Shown one piece after another: positions 55,310 through 64,000 of a stretch of DNA of 64,000 bases. The DNA lies in the NCBI RefSeq assembly GCF_914767665.1, contig NC_059504.1, positions 30,372,001-30,436,000 on the forward strand. The letters run 5' to 3'. Under the pieces are notes generated by a model. It saw only the letters and a program-made list of their open reading frames with translations, did not search any database and was not told the DNA's origin. The DNA is from Harmonia axyridis (taxonomy: Eukaryota; Arthropoda; Insecta; Coleoptera; Coccinellidae). Position 1 is the first letter of the stretch. Each line of letters starts with the position of its first letter. The translations under genes and the position numbers were made by a program.

Positions 55310-57984
55310 TCATATAGTTCCTAAAATCAAACATCCAAAAGTATATAGTCCAAAAAATTCCAAAATAAGTATAATACATCAGAACATACAGTCTATAGGT
55401 AATGCTGTCAACAAACTTGAATATGGACTCCAAAAACATGAAGAATGCAAAATTTTATGCTTGACAGAACATTGGAAGTCAGAAGAACAATTAACCAGTT
55501 TTCCAATTGCTAACTTTAATTTGATTGGAAGTTTCTGTAGACCTGAGGGAAGTCATGGTGGATCAGCTTTATATTTTCACAAAAACATCAAAGGCAAAAC
55601 AAGAAAACAACTGCAAAAATTTTCCAAGTGTGGAAAGTTTGAATGTGCAGCTGGAGAGTGGACCACAAAAAAGAGACAATTCATAGTTCTGTCAATATAT
55701 AGACCTCCAAATGGTAGCATAAAAACTTTCCTGTCCGCAATGGAAAAAGTTCTGGAGAAAATTCATCAAGAAAATAAGGAGATAATAATAGCAGGTGATT
55801 TCAATATTGAATTATTAAGACCAAATAAAGATGCATCTGAGTTACTTAATCTGATGGAATCTTTCAATCTCAATCCATTCATTAACCAGGATACAAGAGT
55901 TACTGATAGGTCAAGTTCATCCATTGACAATATTTTCACGAATATTTCTGATTGGGAAAGTTCTGTGTTCAACATTCATGTATCAGATCATAAAGCGCAA
56001 AAACTCAGTTTCTTAATAAAAATAGAGAAAAATAATAATCTTAAGTTCTGTCGATTTAATGGTCTGCAAGAAAAAAAGACATTTCTGGAGGAATTATTTA
56101 GTCAGAGCTGGGAGCTTGTAAGAGAAGCAGACACACAAAATGTTGATGAGCAATGGGATATTTTTATGTCGGACTTTACGAATATATTCAATAAAAACTT
56201 CCCAAAAAAACTGTCAATGAACAAAAAGCATTTGAGCAAGTATAGATCACCTGAAATTGAAGAAATAAAAAAGAGACTAGATATTCTTTTTATTATGATA
56301 ACGCTAGTAAACAACATTGGGATCTGTACAGAAATACAAAGAAAGAATATGACCACGCACTGAAAAAACAGAGAACAAAATCTTATGAGGAACGGGTGAT
56401 TAGATCTGACAATAAAAGCAATACTATGTGGCAAATCTGCAGGGAAATATCAGGTACAATAAAAGATCAAGAGAATTATCAGCTAGAAGGAACCCCAGAA
56501 GAAATGGCGGAAAATTTAAATATACACTTCAACAATACAGTAACTGATATATTGAAAAACTTACCCACAATAGCTATAAATTATTCCCACATGAAGTATA
56601 TCGATAAATCTTTTCATTTGAAACCTACCACTCCTACAGAAGTTGAAAATTTAGGTAAATCGATTAAAAACAAATTCAGTAGTGGTGATGATGAAATCAT
56701 AGTCAAACTAGCATTGCCAGCAGTGCAAAATCATATATAAGTCTAAAGATGGCATTAATAAAACTCATCTGCAAAGAAGGTCATCCAGATATTTTAAGCA
56801 ACTACCGGCCCATTAGTCTACTACCAGCTTTCTCTAGAGTTTTTGAAATGCTGGTGTCTGCAAGAATCATAAATTTTTTCAATGAAGAAGAACTATTCAA
56901 TCACACTCAACACGGATATCTACATGGACGATCGACACAAACAGCCATCTTTCAGTTTGTACAGTACATCTTGGAATTACTCGAAGACAAAAAAATGGCA
57001 TTGGGAATATTCTTGGACATTTCCAAGGCCTATGATTCATTAAATATGGAATATTTGCTTAAAAAACTGGAATTTTATGGTGTACGAGGAAATGCAAACG
57101 ATTGGCTGAAATCCTACATGTCTTATAGAAAACAAAGAGTTACCGTCACAAAAGACAATATTACCAGCAAATCGAAAATACTAACAAGAACGATAGGAAT
57201 AGATCAAGGAAGCGTCATTGGAACATTACTTTTCATAATTTACCTGAATGACTTGGGAAACATAATTCAAAATAGTGAAGGAAATATTGTCAATTTCGTC
57301 GACGACACAAATTTACTTACTGGTGCAGAAGATTTTGAAGAGCTGACAAGAAGAGCAAGTCACATTTTTGTAAAGTCAAAAGCATGGTTCGATCAAAATA
57401 ATCTAATATTAAATGAAAATAAATCAAAAGTCCTGCTATTTGATACAAATAGATCAAAAAAAGAAAAGTCACAATTTAATTTCAAAATATCTGAGTCAGT
57501 AAAGTTCCTTGGCATATATATTGATCGATTCTTGAACTAGCGTCAGCATACGGAAATTATTTGTAAAAGATTGTGTAAAATTTGTTTTGCACTTAGATCA
57601 ATGACAGAGTATATGAGTGAGAATACCTTGAGAATTATATATTTTGGAAATTTTGAAAGCACTCTCAAGTATGGTATTATTTTTTGGGGAAATAATGAAA
57701 ATTTAGAAACGATATTTTCAATTCAGAAAAGAGCGATACGTATTATTTGTAAAATGGGTTATAGAGAATCATGTAGGGGAAAATTTAAAATGAAGAATAT
57801 TTTTACGGTATGTGGTTTATACTTGTTTGAATGTTTGATGTTTTTATATAAGAATAAGCATAAATTCTCAGTTGAGAATCCCAGTAGTTATAATACCAGA
57901 AACCTAGATATAAATTTTCCAACTCATAGACTTACATTAACTGAGAAATGTCCTTCTTATATGTCTATCAAAATTTTTAAATAA
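55310..57984 (+). pseudogene. CR1-A ORF2: endonuclease and reverse transcriptase
   Basis: Endonuclease: CLTEHWKSEEQL, LSIYRPPNGS, IIAGDFNIELL, SSIDNIFTN and VSDHKAQ (55461-56000). After a frame break near 56360 comes a linker, then RT at 56749-57540 with NYRPISLLPAFSRVFEML, FLDISKAYDSL, IDQGSVIGTLLF (usual Pro-Gln-Gly is Asp-Gln-Gly) and catalytic NFVDDTNLL. A TAG at 57538-57540 and a shift separate the C-terminal part (57571-57984; KRAIRIICKMGYRES). Overall layout is full length, with at least four lesions. Confidence 0.82.
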
Positions 57985-58204
57985 TTGCCAAATGAAATGA
58001 AATGTATAACATATTATAAAACATTCGGAAATAGAGTAAAACATCTGCTTATTAGTTTAGAACCATATAGCTTAAGGGAATATTTTGATTGAGCTGGATA
58101 AAGCTCAGAATTTTGACGTCATTTCATTTAAATTGTCAGTTTTAGTTTCATACTGTAACTTTGAATTTACTTGAAATAAAGAAATATTATTATTATTATT
58201 ATTA

Positions 58205-58640
58205 ATCTTCGCTCGAAAAATTATATGACAAACAGTACGTTCTTGCAATCATTGCTTTCGATTGAAACCTAGACCTAACTTCCCTTTGATGGGAAATCTT
58301 CCTTCACCGCGTGTAACGACTCAACTCAAGGCCTTCATAGATGTAGGTGTTGATTACGCCGGACCTTTCAAAATTTCTTTAACTAGACATAGAGGAGTCA
58401 AAATACAAAAGGCATATGTATGTCTGTTCATATGTCTCGCAACAAAATGTATTCACTTAGAGTTAGCTTCTGGCTTAACAACTGAGACCTTTTTAGATGC
58501 TTTAAAGAGATTTATCAGTCGTAGAGGTCCAGTTGAATCGCTTTATTCGGATCAAGGAACCAATTTTATTGGCACCTCTAGATATCTGAACGATTTACAA
58601 AAATTCATAGTTTCTTCAGAATATAGTGGTGCTCTGAAAA
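58205..58640 (+). pseudogene. BEL-1 integrase core fragment
   Basis: Resumes after CR1-A with NLRSK and CNHCFRLKPRPN. The catalytic core follows with VDYAGPF (first Asp), ATKCIHLELASGL and YSDQGTNFIGTS (second Asp). The Glu-containing part is not seen because CR1-B is inserted after EYSGAL. The rest lies outside the window. Confidence 0.8.
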
Positions 58641-58913
58641 AATATTTTATTTATTTATTTAATACATTAATTCTACAAATCATCATTACATTGATGTTCC
58701 CATAGAATGAATATGTTACATTTTTAAAAATTAGTACAATGCAAAAGTAAAAAACCCACATTATGAATATGTCATTTTATAACATTTGAGTGATCTTATA
58801 AATAATTTTAATGAAGTTTTCTTCTTTACTTCTTCTGGTTAGTTGTTATATTCCATTACAGCCTGGTAGATCGGTGAATTTTTGGCTCTATTTGTTCTTA
58901 TATTATCTAAATG

Positions 58914-59164
58914 CTAATTGTTTATTTGTCTTGTCTGGTAATTATGTACGTCTAATCTTTTTTTGAGTTCTGTGTTGAATTTGAGCAGGCCATGCTCCAT
59001 CTTGTATATCAGTTTACACTGCTCAACGACCTTTGTGACCTTCATGTTGGGTATCTTTAGTGTGTCATATAACTCAGTTGTTGGAGTATCATATGGTAGA
59101 TTATATATTGCCTTCAAAGCTCGATTTTGCAATCTTTGTACCCTCTGTAAATTGCTGACTGATG
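58914..59164 (-). pseudogene. CR1-B ORF2 C-terminal part
   Basis: VQRLQNRALKAIYNLPYDTP followed by a helical Lys-rich tail. This continues the RT protein across foldback element 3 in the same frame. A stop at 58914 lies before a recognisable remainder (RAKNSPIYQ-like). Confidence 0.75.
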
Positions 59165-60720
59165 TACAGGGTGGGCAAATTTCGATGTTTTAGCACTACA
59201 ACTTTTGAACCAGAGGAGATAGACAAAATCTTATACCCACTTCTCGATCTCTTTTTCTGACAAACTAACAAGGGTAGTATTCATTTTTGGCCACCTTCTT
59301 TTGTTTTCGAGTTATAAGCGAAAATTGGAAAAATGGCGATATCGAAAAACTTTTATATCTCCACTAATACTGATGCTAGAGCTCTGAAATTTAAACATTA
59401 TACAGGCACTTTTTCACGTGGAATCCAGTGGCGTGCTCGTATTTTCAAAAGGGTTTTTAATTACGAAGCTATGACCCAAAGTTATGTTTTTTTAAATGAG
59501 AACACTAGATTTTTGTGCCATTTTCTGAAAGCTTAATTTTTCATGATTTCAAAAATATATGACATCGTATGATTCGTATCAAAATATTCAACAGAAAATG
59601 GTCAAAAACCTTTTTTTACTTAAGAGTCTCAATATTTCTATGGTTTCAACTGTTGATGAGCCTTTCTATAACAAGAGCAGTGTCTTTCCGTCAATCTGAG
59701 TATTTCTATGCTTTTCACTTATTTCTACAAAATTTGAATCTATATTTATTTTATACAAATAGTTTCGAAAAGATGAACGAACTTGGAAAGAGTTTCCTAG
59801 GTAGCTCGAACACAGTTTCAAATATTCATCTATTGAAATATCGAGAAGAGGTGTCCACTGTGCATTGTGCAATTGTTGTCATTATTAGGTTAAATATTAT
59901 TTATTGTTTGTCCCTTCGTAATTAAAATGTTGAGTTCAATCATATATGCATTGTTTCATATGCTGTTTGAAATGGATTGGAACTTGTGCGTATTGATTCT
60001 GGAGACCTATGTAAATAATCTCCTGATACATGCATCTCAATATAACTCTTTCGATTGAAAAATTCGATCTTGTGGTTTCTCCGTTATTTCCAAATCAATT
60101 TTTAGATAAAAAATTTATAAAACATATCTAAATTCGAATTTTGTAGAAATAAGTGAAAAGCATAGAAATAATCAGATTGACGGACGGACACTGGTCTTGT
60201 TATAGAAAGCTCAATTTTTCTGTGTTCATCAACAGTTGAAACCATAGAAATATTGAGACTCTTAGGCGAAAAGAGGTTTTTGGCCATTTTCTATTATTTA
60301 TATTGATCCGAATCATACGATGTTATATATTTTTGAAATCAGGAAAAATCAAGCTTTCAGAAAATGATACAAAAATCTAGTGTTCCCATTTGAAAAAACA
60401 TAACTTTGGGTCATAGCTTCGTAATTAAAAACCCTTTTGAAAATACGAGCACGCCACTGGATTCTACGTAAAAAAGTGCCTGTATAATGTTTTAATTTCA
60501 GAGCTCTATCATCAGTATTAGCGGAGATATAAATGTTTTTTTATATCGCCATTTTTCCAATTTTCGCTTATAACTCGAAAACAAAAGAAGGTGGCCAAAA
60601 ATGAATACTACGCTTGTTAGTTTCTCAGAAAAAGAATTCGAGAAGTGGGTATCAGATTTTGTCTATCTACTCTGGTTCAAAAATTGTAGTGCTAAAACAT
60701 CGAAATTTGCCCACCCTGTA
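59165..60720. repeat. foldback element 3 (1.55 kb palindrome) in CR1-B
   Basis: Begins TACAGGGTGGGCAAATTTCG and ends with its inverse. Arms 59165-59765 and 60105-60720 match along their length (AATACGAGCACGCCACTGGA on one side, its inverse on the other); the central 340 bp is unique. TA is duplicated at the target, and removal restores the CR1-B frame (VWSS to TSVSNLQR). Same terminal 16 bp and nearly the same size as foldback element 1, but most arm sequence differs. Confidence 0.92.
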
Positions 60721-62069
60721 CTTGACCACACACTAATCAAGTACGCCAGCACAGAATGAATATTCGAGTAATATAATGTTTTTTTTGTTTGCTTACTAAG
60801 ATAGGGACTAACTGTTCTCAATGCTCCAATAAGAGGTGTAAGTTTACGTGACAAATATTCTATATGTTCGGTCCATTCCAGTTTTGTATCGATATTCAAT
60901 CCGAGGTAGGTGTGCAAATTTTTTTGATTGATTTTGATTCCATTTATTTTGATGTTTAGCGGCTTTGAGGGTTTATTTTTTTGTTTGAAAAGGAGAGCAA
61001 CCGTTTTTTCCACATTCAAGATAAGTCTGTTTTCAGTCAGCCATTTCTGAAACTTTCTTAGGTCAACTTCAACTCGCTGCTGTAAAGTGTCTAAATCCCT
61101 ACCCTCGTAGAACAACGCTGTGTCGTCAGCAAACATATAGTACAGAGCCTCCAATCCCGCAGTCTCGAGATCCTCTACGAACAGAAGATACAACAATGGA
61201 CCAATCACTGATCCCTGCGGTACTCCATTCAATACCCTTTCCTCTGAGCTTCTTGTCGTTTCTATTACTGTGTGATGTCTTCTGTTCCTTAGAAAGGTTT
61301 CTATAAGGGTATGGGCTTTATTGTTTATTCCCATCTTTTTCAGTTTCCCCAACAGTAAATCGTGATCAACCATGTCAAAGGCCTTTCTCAAATCTATAAA
61401 CACTACTATCACATAATTTCTCGCATCTATACCTGTACTTATTCTTTGTACTAGATCTGTTGTGGCACCAAGGGTTGAGCTATTACTCTGAAAGCCATAT
61501 TGATAGTTGGCAAAATTGAAGTATGAGCAGATTCTGCTTTTAATTACTGTCTCTAGTAGTTTAGAAAATACTGATGTTAGTGCTATAGGTCGATAATTGT
61601 TGGGATCAGTTTTATCTCCTTTTTTATATATTGGGATAATTTTGCTTTCTAGGCATTGTGTCGCTATTATCCCTGATTTAAGTGCATTGTTTATATAATA
61701 TAACAGGTGTTCATTCATAACTGGATATAAAAGAATTAACTCATTAGCTGTAATTTGGTCATTTCCTGGAGATGCATTTTTCTTGAGATTTTGTAGTATC
61801 TTCTTCAATTCACTTTCTGAGCATTTTTTCAAATATATGGACCTATCAACGCAGTTCAACTCAGTCTCAACACTTTTTATTGGACTCCATTTAATGTCCG
61901 ATTCAACATGTATGAATAATTTGTTCAATCTATCACAAATTTCATTTGGTTCTTTATATTCTCTTCCATTTATTTTTAGTTTTTGGATGATATTTCGATT
62001 TATATTTCTTGTGTTTATTAATTCCTTGATTGTATTCCAAAGTTTTTTTGTACTTGAGCTTGCACTCAT
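60721..62069 (-). pseudogene. CR1-B ORF2 reverse transcriptase domain
   Basis: A long open frame with NASPGNDQITANEL, NNYRPIALTSVFSKLLE, VFIDLRKAFDMVDHD, NGVPQGSVIGPLLY and catalytic MFADDTALFYEG, then the thumb region (ILNVEKTVALLF, YLGLNIDTKLEW). It is itself uninterrupted until the foldback element at VWSS. The upstream endonuclease is in another frame because of a one-base indel near 62066. Confidence 0.88.
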
Positions 62070-63059
62070 AAAATTTTTACAAAAATATTTCTGTTTAGAT
62101 TGCCTGATGACTTTGAATACAGCTCTCTTAAGTTCGAGGAATTTTTCCTTCTTCTTCGTGTTTGTCGGTTGTTTTTTAAATTTTTTATAGGCTCTCTTTT
62201 TTCAACTACCTTTGCAATACTTCTATTATACCATTTGTTATTTTCAATATTTTTGAACTTTTTGATGATCGTTGCCTCTGATTTTGCTTGTTTGATTATA
62301 TTAATAAAAGTTTCTCCATTAAATTCCGTGTCCATTTTTAAAGTTTCCAATTTTTCTTTTACAATATTGACGAATTTCGATTTACCCAAGATTTTTGTAG
62401 TAATAGATTCTTTATGGTTGGAGGATTTCTTTTTCATTTGCAGATTTACAACAATTTTTTTGTGATCAGATATCGGAGTGTCATACAGTTTACATGATGC
62501 AGTTAATTTTTGGGGTATTATTATATGATCAATATTTGTCTTCGAATCGTTTTGAACTCTTGTATATTGTTTGGTATTTAAAAATTTATAAGTATTAGAT
62601 AGAACAGTTTCTTTATAATTGGTTGTCGTATTATTATGGCTCTTGATATCCAAGTTGATATCTCCTATTAGGATGGTGTTTCTTCTACTCAATAGTTTTT
62701 CAAGTATGGGAAAAAAACATTCCGTCTGATTTTTTTGGGATCTGTATACTGAGTATAGATTCAATTTATATCGATGTATTTTTATACCAACAATGTTTAC
62801 AAAATTTTCATGATAACTATATATAGCGTCATGTTTAATATCATCTCGTATGAATATGGCTGTACCTCCACCCCTAGTTTTCCTACAGCTGAAGTATCCT
62901 GTATAACCCTCAAATTTGATAAATATTCAATCATCCTCATATAGCCATGTTTCTGTTAGAATAAGAGTTTCTGGATAACCGTGCTTGCATAGGTAATAAT
63001 TAATGTTTTCATGTTTATATTTAGTTTTTAGAGATCTTATATTTAGATAGAGCAATGTT
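62070..63059 (-). pseudogene. CR1-B ORF2 endonuclease domain
   Basis: Starts near LLYLNIRSLKTKYKH (the conserved Asn), then LILTETWLYEDD, an in-frame TGA at 62927-62929, RGGGTAIFIRDD, YSVYRSQKN, ILIGDINLDI, IDHIIIPQ and PISDHKKIVV. All endonuclease blocks are present; the TGA and the later shift are the only lesions seen. Confidence 0.8.
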
Positions 63060-63060
63060 A

Positions 63061-64000
63061 TTAGTTTTTTTTTTCGGTACTTTTTATTGGTTTTTTCTTT
63101 GTTTCTTGGGTTTTCAAATCTTTCAATTGTGACTCTTTATTGATAGACAGAATTTTACTTGTCTCAGTTTTTCTGAGGTAGACCTTTTCTTCATTAGCCC
63201 AAACAAATTTAGAATTGAATTGTTTCCTGAACTCTCTAGCTTCTTTAAAGAGATATTGGTTTTCCCTGGTAAGTTCGTGATTGATATAGGGAACGTTATC
63301 CTCTTGCAATCCTAATTTTTTTGTGCTCAATGTTGTTTTACGTTTATCTGCCATTACAATTTTTTTATCTTCATAATTTTTGAAAGTTATCCTAATCTTG
63401 GCTTTTTCCTTGTAACCAACTTTACTACATTCGATATCGTCCCTATTTATATCCTTTTTCACGAGTTGTACCGTCTTCAATGCAAGCGTTCTCATCTCTT
63501 CGTTCGTTTCAATTTTCCTCTCAAATCCAGATAAAATTATATTGTTTTTCAGCAATTTTTGTTTCTCATCACTTTTTTCCGCTTTTAAAGTTTCAAGTTG
63601 TTTTTTGAATTCTATATTTTGTTTTTTCAACTCCTCAACTTCCTTTTTGATATCTGTGACCTCCTGTGTTTGATTACTTATAGTACGCCATATTAAATCC
63701 AATTTTTCTGCAAGATCCTCCAATGTCGTATTTCTTTTCCGTTTTTTTTTACACTGGCTTTATCGAGCAAGATTCTTTCTTCATTCTCATCGTCCGATTT
63801 TTCATCATCCTCAGAGTCTGAGTCCGCTCCTGTCGATGATTCCTCTACTGTTTCACAGTCTTGACATCGGATACAGTACCAATCCAAGTTACCATTCTTT
63901 AATTGTCTCAGGTCATCCTTTTCCAATTTAGTGCACAGTTCATGAAAATATTTTCCGCAATTTCCAGCACATGGAATCTTGAATTTTGATTTGGGAATTC
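63061..64000 (-). pseudogene. CR1-B ORF1: PHD finger and coiled coil, partial
   Basis: From the window edge: CAGNCGKYFHELC, then DWYCIRCQDC, a PHD-like Cys/His arrangement, then an acidic linker. A frame change at an A9 tract near 63750 leads into a coiled coil (VEELKKQNIEFKKQLETLK) and an RRM-like ORF1 domain (NIILSGFERKIETNEE onward), ending at 63061 just before ORF2. The start lies outside the window. Confidence 0.75.

Larger units (their letters stand above)
54299..58204 (+). mobile_element. CR1-like non-LTR retrotransposon A
   Basis: Starts within about 15 bp of the ORF1 ATG (54313) and ends in an (ATT)n tail (about 58183-58204). It interrupts BEL-1 integrase between SKYWII and NLRSK. 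ORF1 and ORF2 are recognisable, with a modest number of lesions. Confidence 0.85.
36312..64000 (+). mobile_element. BEL/Pao retrotransposon copy 1 (host of nested insertions; right end outside window)
   Basis: The 5' LTR at 36312-36931 is followed by gag, protease, RT, RNase H and integrase parts in order on plus. They are split at 39910-43486 (Copia), 43523-44267 (solo LTR), 44666-53938 (BEL-2), about 54299-58204 (CR1-A) and from about 58640 to the edge (CR1-B). At three junctions the flanking BEL sequence rejoins precisely at the target duplication, which proves order and nesting. The element's 3' part was not seen. Confidence 0.85.
58640..64000 (-). mobile_element. CR1-like non-LTR retrotransposon B (5' end outside window)
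   Basis: On the minus strand: ORF1 from the right edge, ORF2 from about 63059, then a 3' region and a tail of AATA repeats ending about 58645. It is inserted in the BEL-1 integrase and itself split by foldback element 3 at 59165-60720. Confidence 0.85.

Overview
This is transposon-packed eukaryotic DNA, almost certainly from an insect genome (a beetle is plausible, but I cannot prove it). The background is AT-rich and introns are short. Nearly every recognisable protein belongs to a mobile element: Penelope, mariner, CR1-like non-LTR, Ty3/Gypsy, Ty1/Copia, BEL/Pao or Crypton-type. I found no convincing intact host gene, rRNA or CRISPR array. Most coding regions are broken by stops, frameshifts, deletions or nested insertions.

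Layout. 1-5.6 kb holds a Penelope-like element (minus strand, with a hammerhead-ribozyme-like 3' motif) and a decayed mariner. 5.6-8.9 kb is a possible hAT-like element containing a 1.55 kb palindromic foldback element. 9.5-20.0 kb is a decayed Gypsy element with very long LTRs built on 220-bp tandem repeats. Its pol carries an apparently exact 2,006-bp tandem duplication. 20-25 kb holds a tRNA-derived SINE, a non-LTR fragment with a (TA)n tract, a mariner inserted in that tract with near-perfect ends, and a pair of small TA-flanked MITEs. 25.8-30.2 kb is the best-preserved element, a CR1-like retrotransposon (minus strand) with intact ORF1 and ORF2. The two ORFs are linked by a perfect A_AAA_AAC slippery heptamer abutting the ORF1 stop. 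31.2-32.1 kb is a Crypton-type tyrosine recombinase gene with a visible 64-nt intron and several lesions. 33.4-36.3 kb is a second foldback element holding a THAP-domain exon and a duplicated downstream exon.

From 36.3 kb to the right edge everything lies inside one host element, BEL/Pao copy 1. It was split by five later insertions: a Copia element (target duplication TTAGG), a solo LTR (ACTC), a second BEL/Pao (ATATG), CR1-A (plus) and CR1-B (minus). BEL copy 2 itself holds a hAT MITE (8-bp duplication ATCCTGAG), a foldback element, a hairpin MITE-like segment and what looks like a fragment of a cellular mRNA 3' end. CR1-B is split by a 1.55 kb foldback element with a TA duplication.

The most unusual signal is a recurrent one. 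In Gypsy gag, Copia gag and BEL-2 pol there is a pair of neighbouring short palindromes whose central spacers are identical within each pair (ct/ct, tt/tt, agta/agta). This suggests that both ends of a broken or interrupted DNA folded back before joining.
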